From Roseibaca calidilacus (lineage in GTDB: Bacteria > Pseudomonadota > Alphaproteobacteria > Rhodobacterales > Rhodobacteraceae): a DNA stretch of 64,000 nt. The stretch lies in NCBI RefSeq assembly GCF_001517585.1, contig NZ_FBYC01000004.1:1755501-1819500 (forward strand). Direction: 5' to 3'. Position 1 is the first letter of the stretch; each line of letters opens with the position of its first letter. Shown piece after piece: positions 16,223-26,596 of this stretch. The notes under the pieces are model-generated. The model was not told the DNA's origin. It did not search any database and saw only the letters and a program-made list of their open reading frames with translations. Made by a program: the position numbers and the translations under genes.

Positions 16223-18643
16223 ATGACACAGACAGTTCCCCCCCGATTGGCCGGCTGGTTCACCGCGCAAGGCTGGCAACCCCACCGGCACCAGTTAGAG
16301 ATGCTGCACGCACCCGGCCATGCGCTGCTGATCGCCCCCACCGGCGGCGGCAAGACGCTGGCAGGGTTTCTGCCCACGCTGGCCGATGCCTGCACGGGCG
16401 CGATGGAGCCGGGAATGCACACGCTCTATGTCTCTCCCCTCAAGGCGCTGACGCATGATATCGCGCGCAACCTGTCGCGGCCCGTGGCCGATATGGGGCT
16501 GGACATGCGGATAGAGGACCGCACCGGCGACACCGCCGCCGCCCGCCGCGCCCGCCAAAGGGTCGACCCGCCCCATGTGCTGCTGACCACGCCCGAAAGC
16601 TTGGCGCTGATGCTGTCCTACCCCGAAGCCCCACGCATCTTTGCAGGGCTGAAGCGGGTGGTCATCGACGAAATCCATGCGCTCGCAGACAGCAAACGCG
16701 GCGACCAGCTGGCGCTTGGGCTGGCGCGGCTGATGACCCTTGCACCGGGGCTGCGCATGGCGGGGTTGTCGGCCACGGTCGAAAACCCCGCAGCCTTGGC
16801 GCAGTTTATGGGCGGCGCGGATGTGGTGCTGGCCGATCCCGGCCCACCCCCCGATATTGCCATGCTGCCCACCAAGGCGATACCGCCATGGTCGGGCGCA
16901 GGCGGGGCCTATGCCGCGCGCGATGTGCTGGAAGCCATCCGCGATGCCCGGTTAACGCTTGTGTTCATCAACACCCGCGCGCAAGCCGAACTGTTCTTCC
17001 AAGCCCTCTGGGCCGTGAATGACGACAACCTGCCCATTGGCCTGCACCATGGCAGCCTGTCACGCGACGCGCGCCACAAGGTTGAAAGCGCGATGGCGCA
17101 AGGTGCGTTGCGCGCCGTGGTGGCGACCGGATCGCTCGACCTTGGGCTGGATTGGGGCAATGTCGATCTGGTCATCCAGATCGGCGCGCCCAAGAACATC
17201 AAACGGCTGGTGCAGCGCATTGGCCGGGCCAATCACCGGTTCGACACGCCATCCCGCGCCCGCATCGTGCCCGCCAACCGGTTCGAGGTGCTGGAATGCG
17301 AGGCCGCGCTGCAAGCCGTGCAAGCGGGCGAGTTGGACGGCGACGGTTTGCCGCCCGTCGGTGGCCTAGACGTGCTGTGCCAGCACATCCTGACGCTTGC
17401 CTGCGCCGGGCCGTTCGACGCGGACGACCTTTTCCACGAAATCCGCCGCGCCGGCCCCTATGCGGGCCTGACCCGTGCACAATTCGACGATTGTCTGGAT
17501 TTCACTGCAACCGGCGGCTACGCGCTGCGCGCCTATGACCGCTGGCAACGGCTGATGCAGCGTAACGAGCTGTGGCACTTGCGCGACCCTCGCGCCGCGC
17601 GCGACATCCGCATGAATATCGGCACCATCGTGGCACCCGAACTGCTATCCGTGCGGCGCGGCCCCCGCGGCGGTGCGCCCTTGGGAGAGATCGAGGAGAG
17701 CTTTGCCGCAAGCCTCTCGCCCGGCGACACCTTCCTGATCGGCGGGCAGACCGTGCGCTATGACCGGCTGCGCGACATGGTGATCGAGGTCACACCCCAG
17801 CCGACCCGCGACCCCAAGATCGCCGTGTTCAACGGGCTGAAAATGGCCACCTCGACCGAGTTGTCGGCCCGCGTGCTGGATCTGATCGGCGACCGGGCTG
17901 CATGGGCCGCCCTGCCGGAGCACACTGCCGAATGGCTGGCCCTTCAGGCAGAGGTGGCGACCCTGCCCACCCCCGGCACCATGACCTGCGAGTCGTTCTT
18001 GCGCGGCGGGCGGTGGTATTTCGCGCTTTATTCCTTTGCCGGGCGCAACGCCAACCAGACCCTTGGGCTGCTGCTGACGCACCGCATGGAACAGGCCAAG
18101 CTCGCGCCCTTGGGCTTTGTCGCCACAGATTACGCGCTGCTGATCTGGTCGCTGGACCCGGTGCGCGATCCTGACCCCCTTCTGGACCCCGAGGGCCTGC
18201 GCGACGGGATGGAAACATGGCTTGCGGAAAACGCCGTGATGAAGCGCACCTTCCGCGCGGTCGCCACCGTTTCGGGGCTGTTGCAGCGCAACCTGCCGGG
18301 GCAGCGCAAATCCGGCAAGCAGGCGACATTTTCCAGCGACATCTTGTATGACACGCTGCGCAAATTCGACCCCGATCACCTGCTGTTACGCATCACCAAG
18401 CAAGAATCGCTGCGCGGTTTGGCAGATTTCGGGCGGATAGAGGAAATGCTGCGCGCGCGCCCGCATATCGTGCATTCCCTGCCCCCGCATGTCACGCCTT
18501 TCGCGGCCCCCCTTATGCTGGAAGCCGGCCGCATCCCCATTCGTGGCGCGGGCACAGAGCGCCTGCTGGATGAGGAAGCCGCCCGCATGATGGCCGAAGC
18601 AGGCTTGCAGATGGATGAGCACCACGCCAAAACCAACGCATGA
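16223..18643 (+). CDS. Ligase-associated Lhr-type DEXH helicase
   Basis: 806 residues from ATG 16223. ATP-dependent 3'-5' DNA translocase/helicase of the Lhr-Core type. Walker A APTGGGKT (38-45), DEIH box, SATVENP (motif III), helicase C domain with GLHHGSLSRDARHKVE and QRIGRANHR (motif VI), then the winged-helix and C-terminal Lhr-Core domain. Family knowledge: it belongs to a conserved four-gene repair set (helicase, metallophosphoesterase, ATP-dependent ligase, MBL exonuclease), all present here. The stop overlaps pdeM by four bases (ATGA). Confidence 0.93.
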   Translation: MTQTVPPRLAGWFTAQGWQPHRHQLEMLHAPGHALLIAPTGGGKTLAGFLPTLADACTGAMEPGMHTLYVSPLKALTHDIARNLSRPVADMGLDMRIEDRTGDTAAARRARQRVDPPHVLLTTPESLALMLSYPEAPRIFAGLKRVVIDEIHALADSKRGDQLALGLARLMTLAPGLRMAGLSATVENPAALAQFMGGADVVLADPGPPPDIAMLPTKAIPPWSGAGGAYAARDVLEAIRDARLTLVFINTRAQAELFFQALWAVNDDNLPIGLHHGSLSRDARHKVESAMAQGALRAVVATGSLDLGLDWGNVDLVIQIGAPKNIKRLVQRIGRANHRFDTPSRARIVPANRFEVLECEAALQAVQAGELDGDGLPPVGGLDVLCQHILTLACAGPFDADDLFHEIRRAGPYAGLTRAQFDDCLDFTATGGYALRAYDRWQRLMQRNELWHLRDPRAARDIRMNIGTIVAPELLSVRRGPRGGAPLGEIEESFAASLSPGDTFLIGGQTVRYDRLRDMVIEVTPQPTRDPKIAVFNGLKMATSTELSARVLDLIGDRAAWAALPEHTAEWLALQAEVATLPTPGTMTCESFLRGGRWYFALYSFAGRNANQTLGLLLTHRMEQAKLAPLGFVATDYALLIWSLDPVRDPDPLLDPEGLRDGMETWLAENAVMKRTFRAVATVSGLLQRNLPGQRKSGKQATFSSDILYDTLRKFDPDHLLLRITKQESLRGLADFGRIEEMLRARPHIVHSLPPHVTPFAAPLMLEAGRIPIRGAGTERLLDEEAARMMAEAGLQMDEHHAKTNA

Positions 18644-19326
18644 CAAGCTTCACCTTTCACAGCCAGACCTTCACCGCGCTGCCCACGGGCGCGCTGCACT
18701 GGCCCACGCAAAATGCGCTACTGGTCGCCGACCTGCATCTGGGCAAGTCCGAGCGCATGGCCCGGCGCGGCGGTGCGCTTCTGCCCCCCTACGAATCGCA
18801 GGCCACGCTGGCGCGCCTTGCCCAAGACCTTCACGCCACCGCCGCCACGCAGCTGATAGCCCTTGGCGACACGTTTGACGATGACGCCGCGCAAACCGCG
18901 CTCGACCCTATGGCGCGCACAGCACTTGACCAAATCACCACGCGCCACGAATGCCATTGGGTGACCGGAAACCATGATCCAAATGCACCGGGCCAAGCCA
19001 GTCTGACCATCGGCGGCCTAACCCTGCGCCATATCGCAGGCAACGGCCCCGACATCTCGGGCCATTACCACCCCAAGATAACGCTGGCCGGTCGCCGCCT
19101 GCCCGCCTTTCTGCTTGGGACAGACCACCTGATTCTGCCTGCCTACGGCGCTTATACCGGGGGGCTCGATGCCGATCATCCCGCGCTGGCAACCCTCATC
19201 CCCGACGGCTGCGCTATCACCACCGGCAAACGCACACGCATGGTGCCACTGTCGCGGGGTTCATCCTTGCACAAATATCCTGGGGGGAGAGCGCGCCAGC
19301 GCTCGGGGGGCAAAGCCCCCCAATAA
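18640..19326 (+). CDS. pdeM: Ligase-associated metallophosphoesterase PdeM
   Basis: 228 residues, overlapping the helicase gene by 4 bases. Calcineurin-like metallophosphoesterase sites are all seen: D31-L-H33, G76-D77, G-N111-H-D113, and G-H142-x-H144. Manganese-dependent DNA endonuclease activity is known for this family. The last ~17 residues (KYPGGRARQRSGGKAPQ) are encoded by a structured intergenic repeat (19260-19321) and are not family sequence: the gene apparently lost its own stop or uses the repeat as a tail. Confidence 0.92.
   Translation: MTSFTFHSQTFTALPTGALHWPTQNALLVADLHLGKSERMARRGGALLPPYESQATLARLAQDLHATAATQLIALGDTFDDDAAQTALDPMARTALDQITTRHECHWVTGNHDPNAPGQASLTIGGLTLRHIAGNGPDISGHYHPKITLAGRRLPAFLLGTDHLILPAYGAYTGGLDADHPALATLIPDGCAITTGKRTRMVPLSRGSSLHKYPGGRARQRSGGKAPQ
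19260..19321 (+). repeat. Structured intergenic repeat, copy 1
   Basis: TTCATCCTTGC, AAATATCCT and a G-run are followed by two hairpins: GAGCGC-gcca-GCGCTC (19289-19304) and GGGGGGC-aaa-GCCCCCC (19305-19321). Copy 2 is at 32810-32880 in the same orientation relative to the upstream gene. The outer parts match while the first stem has a different sequence that still pairs. Here it also codes the C-terminal tail of PdeM. Confidence 0.8.
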
Positions 19327-19365
19327 CAAATTATCCTGTGCGCGCGGAACGCGCGCTCCGCTGGA

Positions 19366-20931
19366 TCACTTGGACAAAAACGCGCGCAAACTCTCAAGCG
19401 TATCCGCCTCTTGCGCAGGCTTGTCCGCCCGTATGCGCGCGATACGCGGGAACCGCATGGCCACGCCAGATTTATGGCGCGGCGACAGATTCAACCCCTC
19501 AAACGCCACTTCCACCACCATCTTGGGCGCGACTGCGCGCACCGGCCCAAAACGGTCTACCGTGTTATTGCGCACGAAGCGGTCCAGCTCTTTCAGCTCT
19601 GCATCGGTAAAGCCGAAATAGGCTTTGCCCACCGGCACCAGCGCGCCCGCATCCCATACCCCAAAGGTGAAATCGGAATAATAGCCCGACCGTTTGCCAT
19701 GGCCGCGCTGCGCGTAAAGCAGAACGGCATCCACCCGCATCGGGTCGCGTTTCCACTTGAACCAATGGCCCTTGATCCGCCCGCCCAGATAGGGGCTAGC
19801 GCGGTGTTTTATCATCACCCCTTCGATGACCGAATCCGGCGGGTCGGAGCGCAGCTTGGCCACGTCATCCCATGTGTCGAATGCCAACAGGCCTGACAGG
19901 TCCACGCGCGCGGGGTCAAGCCCATCGACTGCGCGCTCCAGTGCCGCGCGGCGGGTGTTAAAGCATTCGCCGCGCAAATCGCGCCCCTCCCACAGCAGCA
20001 GGTCATAGGCGCGCAAGGCCGCCGGGTGGCTGGCTTGCAGCTTGGCGCTGGGAGCTTTGCGGCCAAGGCGGGTTTGCAACTCGTTGAAGGGCGCGACCGC
20101 CGCTCCCCGTCGCACCAGCAACTCCCCGTCGATCACGCCATCGAAATCGAGCGCCGCCAAAAGATCGGGAAAAGCCTGCGAAATATCATCGCCCGTGCGC
20201 GAATAAAGTCGGCGCGTGCCCGCATCCGACACGGCCTGCACGCGTATGCCGTCCCATTTCCATTCGGCGGCGTATTGCGCGGGGTCCAGATCGGCCAGCG
20301 CCTCGGCATCGGTGGGGGTGGACAGCATCACCGGGCGGAACGGCGCGCGCGCGGCGGAAACGGGTTTCGCGCCTCCTTCGGCCCATGCGAATAGCGCCGT
20401 ATAGGGCGGGGTCAGCCCGTGCCAGAGTTCTTCCACCTTTGCCAGGTCCAGCCCGCCATAATCCGCCACCGCCTGCCGCGCCAAACGGGCCGAAACACCC
20501 ACCCGCAAGCCGCCCGTGGCCAGCTTCAGATAGGCATAGCGCGACGAAGGGTTAAGCGCGTCCAAGCGTGCGGCAATCACCTGTGGCAGGCGGGCCTTGG
20601 GCGTATCGCGCAGCTCTGTCACAAGGTCCGACAAGGCCAGACCCGGCCCCGGTGCGGCATCGGGCCATGCCAAAGCGATGGTTTCGGCCAGATCGCCCAC
20701 GAAATCGTAGCTGATGGCGAACAGATCAGGGTCCAGCCGGTCGCTGGCCAGCCCGCGCAGCAAGGATGGCGTGACCGCGCGCAAGCCCAGATCACCGGTC
20801 AGCGCCGCCAGCGCCAACCCGCGGTCCGGGTCGGGCTGGCTGGCGAAATAGCGCTTCAGATGGTCCAGCTTGCGCAAGCGTTGCGGGGTGAAGGCCAGCC
20901 GCTCCAACAGGTCTGCGAAAGCGCCGATCAT
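19366..20931 (-). CDS. ATP-dependent DNA ligase of the repair cluster
   Basis: 521 residues. Seals DNA nicks with ATP. Motif I is EWKWDGIR with the adenylated lysine K225; motif III/IIIa around FDGVIDGEL; motif IV EGVMIKHR; motif V HWFKWKRDP. An N-terminal helical DNA-binding domain of about 190 residues precedes the adenylation domain. The start overlaps the end of the exonuclease gene by four bases. It converges on the helicase/pdeM pair. Confidence 0.94.
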   Translation of the reverse strand: MIGAFADLLERLAFTPQRLRKLDHLKRYFASQPDPDRGLALAALTGDLGLRAVTPSLLRGLASDRLDPDLFAISYDFVGDLAETIALAWPDAAPGPGLALSDLVTELRDTPKARLPQVIAARLDALNPSSRYAYLKLATGGLRVGVSARLARQAVADYGGLDLAKVEELWHGLTPPYTALFAWAEGGAKPVSAARAPFRPVMLSTPTDAEALADLDPAQYAAEWKWDGIRVQAVSDAGTRRLYSRTGDDISQAFPDLLAALDFDGVIDGELLVRRGAAVAPFNELQTRLGRKAPSAKLQASHPAALRAYDLLLWEGRDLRGECFNTRRAALERAVDGLDPARVDLSGLLAFDTWDDVAKLRSDPPDSVIEGVMIKHRASPYLGGRIKGHWFKWKRDPMRVDAVLLYAQRGHGKRSGYYSDFTFGVWDAGALVPVGKAYFGFTDAELKELDRFVRNNTVDRFGPVRAVAPKMVVEVAFEGLNLSPRHKSGVAMRFPRIARIRADKPAQEADTLESLRAFLSK

Positions 20932-21935
20932 TCGGGTTCATCCTCGTAGCCAACCAGCCGCAAGGGCCGTGCCGCACGCCCTTGCAGCGCGCACCAACGC
21001 AAGATCGCGTCCTCGCGGCCATGCGTGACCCAAGTTTCGGACGGGTTCAGTTCGGTGATGGTGGCGGTCAGTTCCGGCCAGTCCACATGGTCCGAAATGA
21101 CAAGCGGCAATTCCACGCCGCGTTGTCGCGCCCGCGCGCGCACCATCATCCAGCCGCTGGCGAAACAGATGACAGGGTCGGGGAATCGCTGCGCCCATGT
21201 CGCGGCAAAGGCCGAAGGTGGGGCGATGATGATCGCGCCCGCGAAATCGCCCTTCTTGCCGCGCGCGACCGTGGCGGGGCGCAAGTCGCCCAAGGGCACG
21301 CCTTGGGACAGGTGGTAGTCGCACAGCTTTTGCAGCGCACCATGAATATAAATCGGTGCGTCATAACCCGCTTGTCGCAGCAGCATGATGACGCGTTGCG
21401 CCTTGCCCAGCGCATAGGCCCCGACCAGATGCGCGCGGTCAGGGAAGGCCGCGACAGAGGCCAAGAGCTTGCCGATCTCCTGCGCCGGGTCGGGATGGCG
21501 GAAGACCGGCAGCGCAAAGGTCGCTTCGGTCACGAAAATATCGCAAGGCACGGGTTCCCATGCGGCGCAGGCCGGATTCGCGGTGCGGGCGTAATCGCCC
21601 GTCACAACCACGCTTGGCCCCGCGCCCGTAACCTGTATCTGCGCGGACCCCAACACATGCCCCGCCGGGTGAAACCTGACCGTCACATCACCGATTCGGA
21701 CCGGCCCTTCGGCCACCTGCTGCGCTTGCGTGAACCCCGCGCCATAGCGCAGCGCCATGATGTCGAGCGTTTGCGCCGTGGCCAGCACCGCGCCATGGCC
21801 AGCGCGGGCGTGGTCGGCGTGACCATGGGTAATCAGCGCGCGCGCCACCGGGCGCAGCGGGTCGATGTAGAAATCGCCAGCGGGGCAATACAGCCCCTCC
21901 GGGCGGGTGATAAGGGGCAGTGGCCTGTCAGTCAT
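20928..21935 (-). CDS. Ligase-associated MBL-fold exonuclease
   Basis: 335 residues of the metallo-beta-lactamase/beta-CASP fold. H37-G-H39-A-D41-H42 is the metal-binding motif; further metal ligands lie in HPAGHVLGSAQI and in the DHVDWPEL region. Family knowledge: related to SNM1/Artemis-type nucleases, acts as 5' exonuclease in the Lhr/ligase repair set. First gene of the exonuclease-ligase pair on the minus strand. Confidence 0.92.
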   Translation of the reverse strand: MTDRPLPLITRPEGLYCPAGDFYIDPLRPVARALITHGHADHARAGHGAVLATAQTLDIMALRYGAGFTQAQQVAEGPVRIGDVTVRFHPAGHVLGSAQIQVTGAGPSVVVTGDYARTANPACAAWEPVPCDIFVTEATFALPVFRHPDPAQEIGKLLASVAAFPDRAHLVGAYALGKAQRVIMLLRQAGYDAPIYIHGALQKLCDYHLSQGVPLGDLRPATVARGKKGDFAGAIIIAPPSAFAATWAQRFPDPVICFASGWMMVRARARQRGVELPLVISDHVDWPELTATITELNPSETWVTHGREDAILRWCALQGRAARPLRLVGYEDEPE

Positions 21936-22386
21936 CGCAGGGAATGTGCCTTTGGATTTCCGCGCATCACATCCATCTAGGCTTTGCCAGCTTGCTGCCC
22001 AGTTTCAAGGCGACCATGTCCCCGACATGCACCGCGCCGCCCATTGGTGCGCCCCCGAAAGCAAACCGTTAATGAAGATCTGAGACTTTTCAACGCATCC
22101 TCAACGCTTTGCGCAGGTCAAGTCAATTTACCCACAATAATTCACATTTTTGTCGTTGACGGCAGCCCCCAATATACGTCAGTTTGTGGCAGTCAGCATT
22201 TGGCCCACAACATGTAGTAAGCGCCAGTAAGCGCGCGCGGGCTGAGGGACAGGGGTTCGTAAAACACGCAATGGCTTGCTTTTGGGCAATGTCAGGCAGC
22301 GTTCGTTTTGCATTTCACCCTGGTCCAGCGGGCATTTTAGCAGGCGCTTCGCGGCGCGGTCACGGCAAATAGAGGGTCACAGGCAG
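21936..22386 (+). promoter_or_regulatory. Long leader/promoter region of nrdJ
   Basis: About 450 bases without a convincing gene. Seen: TTGTGG (22184-22189) and CCACAA within 22205-22210 as an inverted repeat; a tandem 9-mer AGTAAGCGC at 22216-22224 and 22226-22234; a CAATATAC core (22170-22177) that faintly resembles half an NrdR box; and a TTGACG at 22156 without a good -10. I looked for the conserved B12-box of a cobalamin riboswitch and did not find it. The promoter cannot be placed. Confidence 0.35.
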
Positions 22387-25300
22387 ATGAAAATCGAGCG
22401 GCATTTCACGACGGCAACACAAGACGCCTACGCGGCGCTGGAATTCACCACCACGGTTTCCGAAATCCGCAACCCGGACGGGACAGTCGTGTTCCGCAAC
22501 GACGCGGTCGAGGTGCCAAAAAGCTGGAGTCAGGTGGCCAGCGACGTCATCGCGCAGAAATACTTTCGCAAGGCCGGTGTGCCTGCCCGCCTGAAGCGCG
22601 TGGCCGAAGAAGGCGTTCCGGAATTCCTGTGGCGCTCGACCGCCGATCTGGACGCCTTGGCAGAGCTGCCCGAAGACGACCGCTACATCGGCGAATCGAG
22701 CGCGAAGCAAGTGTTTGACCGCTTGGCCGGTGCATGGTGCTACTGGGGCTGGAAAGGCGGCTATTTCGCCACCGAGGAAGACGCCCGCGCCTATTTCGAC
22801 GAGATGCGCTTCATGCTGGCCGCGCAGATGGCGGCACCGAACAGCCCGCAGTGGTTCAACACCGGGCTGCACTGGGCTTACGGCATTGACGGCCCAAGCC
22901 AAGGCCACTTCTATGTGGACCCGTTCACCCACAAGCTGGTGAAATCGAAATCCAGCTACGAACACCCGCAGCCGCATGCCTGCTTCATCCAGTCGGTGTC
23001 GGATGATCTGGTCAATGACGGCGGCATCATGGATCTTTGGGTGCGCGAAGCGCGCCTGTTCAAATATGGTTCCGGCACCGGGACCAATTTCAGCTCGCTG
23101 CGTGGTGAAGGCGAGAAACTGTCGGGCGGCGGTAAATCCTCCGGGTTGATGGGTTTCCTGAAAATCGGGGATCGTGCCGCTGGCGCGATCAAGTCGGGCG
23201 GGACCACGCGCCGCGCGGCCAAGATGGTCATCTGCGACATGGACCATCCCGATATCGAGGAATTCATCAACTGGAAGGTGATCGAAGAACAAAAGGTCGC
23301 CTCGCTTGTTGCCGGCTCCAAATTGCACGAAGCGCGCTTGAACGATATTTTCGGCGCGATCCGGGCATGGGATGGCAGCACGGAGGATGCCGTTGACCCG
23401 GCAAAGAACCCCAGCCTGAAAGCCGCGATCAAGGCCGCGAAGAAAGCCATGATCCCGGAAACCTACACCGCGCGCGTGCTGCAATATGCCCGCCAAGGCT
23501 ATGACAGCATCGAATTCCCGACCTATGATACGGATTGGGATTCGGAAGCCTATGTCACCGTGTCGGGCCAGAACTCGAACAACTCGGTGCGCGTGACCGA
23601 TGCGTTCTTGCAGGCCGTCAAGGAAGATGCCGATTGGGAATTGCTGCGCCGCACAGATGGCAAGGTCGCCAAGACCGTCAAGGCGCGCGAATTGTGGGAC
23701 CAGGTCGGCCACGCCGCTTGGGCTTGCGCTGATCCGGGCATCCAGTTCCATGACACCGTGAATGCGTGGCACACCTGCCCCGCCGATGGCGCGATCCGCG
23801 GGTCGAACCCGTGTTCGGAATACATGTTCCTGGATGACACGGCCTGCAACCTTGCGTCCATGAACCTGCTGAAGTTTTACGACGGCACCCGGTTCGATGC
23901 CGAAGCCTATATGCACGCATCGCGCTTGTGGACGATCACGCTGGAAATCAGCGTCATGATGGCGCAATTCCCGTCGAAGGAAATTGCGCAGCGGTCGTAC
24001 GAATTCCGCACGCTAGGTCTGGGCTATGCCAATATCGGCGGGCTGCTGATGAATATGGGCTATGGCTATGACAGCCGTGAAGGCCGCGCGCTGGCCGGTG
24101 CCCTGACCGCGATCATGACGGGTGTCAGCTACGCCACAAGCGCCGAGATGGCGGCAGAGCTTGGCGCCTTCCCCGGCTACAAGAAAAACGCCGATCACAT
24201 GCTGCGCGTGATCCGCAACCATCGCCGGGCCGCTTTTGGCGCAACCGACTACGAGGGCGTGAATGTGGCCCCCGTGGCGCTGGATGCCGCCGGGTGCCCC
24301 GACAGCCGCTTAGTAGATCTGGCCCGCGCGGCTTGGGACGAAGCGCTGTCCTTGGGCGAAGCCCATGGCTACCGCAACGCGCAAGCCACCGTCATCGCCC
24401 CCACCGGCACAATCGGTCTGGTCATGGATTGCGACACGACCGGCATTGAACCCGATTTCGCGCTGGTGAAGTTCAAGAAACTGGCCGGGGGTGGTTACTT
24501 CAAGATCATCAACCAGTCGGTGCCGGCCGCTTTGCGCAAGCTGGGCTACAAGGAAGCACAGATTGCCGAGATCATCGCCCATGCGGTTGGTCACGGGTCA
24601 CTGGGTCAGGCGCCCGGCATCAACCATACCAGCCTGATCGGCCACGGCTTTGGCGAGGCCGAGATCAAGAAAATCGAAGCGGCCCTGCCTTCGGCGTTCG
24701 ATATCCGGTTCGTGTTCAACCAGTGGACGCTGGGCGAAGAATTCTGCCGCGAAACCCTTGGTATTCCGGTGGCAGAGCTGAACAATCCCAGCTTCGACCT
24801 GCTGCGCCATCTGGGCTTTACCAAGGCACAGATTGACGCTGCCAATGACCATGTTTGCGGCACGATGACACTGGAAGGCGCGCCGCATCTGAAACCAGAG
24901 CATTACGGCGTGTTCGATTGCGCCAATCCCTGCGGCAAGACCGGCAAGCGCTTCCTGTCGGTGGACAGCCACATCCACATGATGGCGGCGGCACAAAGCT
25001 TCATCTCTGGCGCAATTTCCAAGACGATCAACATGCCGAATTCGGCCACGATCGAGGAAACGCTAGCGGCCTATGAATTGTCTTGGTCGCTGGGGATCAA
25101 GGCCAATGCGCTGTATCGGGATGGGTCGAAGCTGTCGCAGCCCTTGGCCGCCGCGCTGATCGAAGATGACGAGGAAGCCGAGGAAATCCTCGAATCCGGC
25201 TCGACACAGGAAAAGGCCAAGGTTCTGGCCGAAAAGATCGTCGAGAAGGTTATCGTCAAGCAGATCGTGCGCTCGAACCGCGAAAAACTGCCAGAGCGCC

Positions 25301-26031
25301 GCAAGGGTTACACCCAGAAAGCGGTTGTCGGCGGTCACAAGGTCTACCTGCGCACCGGCGAATATGCCGATGGCAAGCTGGGCGAGATCTTCATCGACAT
25401 GCACAAGGAAGGCGCTGGCTTCCGCGCGATGATGAACAATTTCGCCATCGCCGTGTCGGTCGGGCTGCAATACGGTGTGCCGCTGGAAGAGTTCGTCGAT
25501 GCCTTCACCTTCACCCGCTTTGAACCGGCGGGCATGGTGCAGGGCAATGACAGCATCAAGAACGCGACATCCATTCTGGACTACATATTCCGCGAATTGG
25601 CGGTCAGCTATCTGGACCGGACCGATCTGGCGCATGTGAAGCCCGCGGGCACCGCATTTGACGATCTGGGCGCGGGCGAAACCGAAGGCCAGCGCAATGT
25701 TGCTGAACCGTCGGACGATGCGGCGTCGCGGTCGTTGGAAGTGCTGCGGCAGATTTCCTCGACCGGGTATCTGCGCAAGCGCCTGCCGCAGGAACTGACG
25801 GTGCTGCAAGGCGGTCAGGCGACTGGGTTTGCCACCGATGGCTCCGCCGCCGTGGCTTACCAGACCCGCGACGTGGAAAGCGTGACTGTCGCCACGATGG
25901 ACGCGCGCACCAAGGCCAAGATGCAAGGCTACGAGGGCGACCCCTGCGGCGAATGCGGCAACTACACGCTGGTGCGGAATGGCACCTGCATGAAGTGCAA
26001 CACTTGCGGCGGGACGAGCGGGTGTAGCTGA
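22387..26031 (+). CDS. nrdJ: Adenosylcobalamin-dependent ribonucleotide reductase (class II)
   Basis: 1214 residues from ATG 22387. Reduces ribonucleoside diphosphates/triphosphates to deoxy forms using coenzyme B12, without oxygen or a radical-generating partner subunit. The core shows [34 protein letters not shown] (split: NPCSE, then the conserved Cys of TACNL) and the [19 protein letters not shown] region. The C-terminal domain of about 250 residues ends in a cysteine-rich zinc-ribbon-like tail (CGECG ... CMKCNTCGG) and a redox-type end. An earlier in-frame start at 22276 has no family match. A perfect hairpin follows the stop. Confidence 0.96.
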   Translation: MKIERHFTTATQDAYAALEFTTTVSEIRNPDGTVVFRNDAVEVPKSWSQVASDVIAQKYFRKAGVPARLKRVAEEGVPEFLWRSTADLDALAELPEDDRYIGESSAKQVFDRLAGAWCYWGWKGGYFATEEDARAYFDEMRFMLAAQMAAPNSPQWFNTGLHWAYGIDGPSQGHFYVDPFTHKLVKSKSSYEHPQPHACFIQSVSDDLVNDGGIMDLWVREARLFKYGSGTGTNFSSLRGEGEKLSGGGKSSGLMGFLKIGDRAAGAIKSGGTTRRAAKMVICDMDHPDIEEFINWKVIEEQKVASLVAGSKLHEARLNDIFGAIRAWDGSTEDAVDPAKNPSLKAAIKAAKKAMIPETYTARVLQYARQGYDSIEFPTYDTDWDSEAYVTVSGQNSNNSVRVTDAFLQAVKEDADWELLRRTDGKVAKTVKARELWDQVGHAAWACADPGIQFHDTVNAWHTCPADGAIRGSNPCSEYMFLDDTACNLASMNLLKFYDGTRFDAEAYMHASRLWTITLEISVMMAQFPSKEIAQRSYEFRTLGLGYANIGGLLMNMGYGYDSREGRALAGALTAIMTGVSYATSAEMAAELGAFPGYKKNADHMLRVIRNHRRAAFGATDYEGVNVAPVALDAAGCPDSRLVDLARAAWDEALSLGEAHGYRNAQATVIAPTGTIGLVMDCDTTGIEPDFALVKFKKLAGGGYFKIINQSVPAALRKLGYKEAQIAEIIAHAVGHGSLGQAPGINHTSLIGHGFGEAEIKKIEAALPSAFDIRFVFNQWTLGEEFCRETLGIPVAELNNPSFDLLRHLGFTKAQIDAANDHVCGTMTLEGAPHLKPEHYGVFDCANPCGKTGKRFLSVDSHIHMMAAAQSFISGAISKTINMPNSATIEETLAAYELSWSLGIKANALYRDGSKLSQPLAAALIEDDEEAEEILESGSTQEKAKVLAEKIVEKVIVKQIVRSNREKLPERRKGYTQKAVVGGHKVYLRTGEYADGKLGEIFIDMHKEGAGFRAMMNNFAIAVSVGLQYGVPLEEFVDAFTFTRFEPAGMVQGNDSIKNATSILDYIFRELAVSYLDRTDLAHVKPAGTAFDDLGAGETEGQRNVAEPSDDAASRSLEVLRQISSTGYLRKRLPQELTVLQGGQATGFATDGSAAVAYQTRDVESVTVATMDARTKAKMQGYEGDPCGECGNYTLVRNGTCMKCNTCGGTSGCS

Positions 26032-26043
26032 GGAGATTAGGTT

Positions 26044-26078
26044 GGGGCGCAGAAGTGCGAGTTCTGCGCCCCGGCTTT
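26044..26078 (+). terminator. Hairpin terminator after nrdJ
   Basis: GGGGCGCAGAA (26044-26054) pairs perfectly with TTCTGCGCCCC (26062-26072) around a 7-base loop, followed by GGCTTT. The T-run is short but the stem is strong and begins 13 bases after the nrdJ stop. Confidence 0.7.
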
Positions 26079-26246
26079 CCGGTGGGCTATTTGGCACACC
26101 ACCGGAGCACCTAGTCCACCCCTCTCGGAGCGATGCTTTCGGGAAAACAGGGAAAAGGCGCTGGTGCAATAGCCTGCCAAGTAACTCACAGACTTCCTAA
26201 CGGAAAACTTGGAATGTCTGTGGATAACTTTGAAAGGTCTAGTAGC

Positions 26247-26525
26247 ATGGCTCTAGAATTCACTGGCGAACTTAGTAAGCAAGGCACGGCCTTGGGTAGA
26301 TATAAGATCGAGGTAAGGGTGCTGGGAGACCACCGTAAAAGATACGGCGTGACGTCGGTCCCAATGTCACCAAAAATACGGACCGCGCTCTTTGACGCAG
26401 ACTCTATTGCGTTCAGCTTCAAGACCGACGACGGACAAGAGCTTAATCTGCGACCTGCGAGGCACATCAATATCGGTGGCGACAGGGTCGTCCTTGAAAC
26501 CTCCGGACGAATTCCCGGAATGTAA
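26247..26525 (+). CDS. Small orphan protein, unknown
   Basis: 92 residues from ATG 26247, which has AAAGG 9 bases upstream; in-frame alternatives are 26214 and 26133. The sequence is mixed beta/charged (VRVLGDHRKRYGVTSVPMSP), without signal peptide or membrane helix, and I recognise no family. Codon use and base composition are clearly more AT-rich than the neighbours, and it stands alone between two terminators, beside a long inverted repeat. It looks like a late arrival, but there are no integrase or transposase remains. Confidence 0.5.
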   Translation: MALEFTGELSKQGTALGRYKIEVRVLGDHRKRYGVTSVPMSPKIRTALFDADSIAFSFKTDDGQELNLRPARHINIGGDRVVLETSGRIPGM

Positions 26526-26550
26526 TTTGTGTCGCAAGAATACGACTAAG

Positions 26551-26575
26551 CCCGGCCATCTTGGCCGGGTTTTTG
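26551..26575 (+). terminator. Intrinsic terminator after the orphan gene
   Basis: CCCGGCC-atctt-GGCCGGG (26551-26569 approx.) followed by TTTTTG. A textbook rho-independent terminator 25 bases after the stop of the 26247-26525 gene, which supports that gene being transcribed. Confidence 0.85.
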
Positions 26576-26596
26576 TTTGCTTACGGCATCGGGAAA

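Noticed and set aside
22156-22184. TTGACG as nrdJ -35 with TATACG as -10
   Set aside because: Spacing is only 11 bases; not a workable promoter.
21936-22386. Cobalamin riboswitch before nrdJ
   Set aside because: The conserved B12-box was not found by eye in this leader.
22360-23967. Long minus-strand frame antisense to nrdJ
   Set aside because: Mirror frame of a GC-rich gene; no recognisable motif and nrdJ covers it fully.
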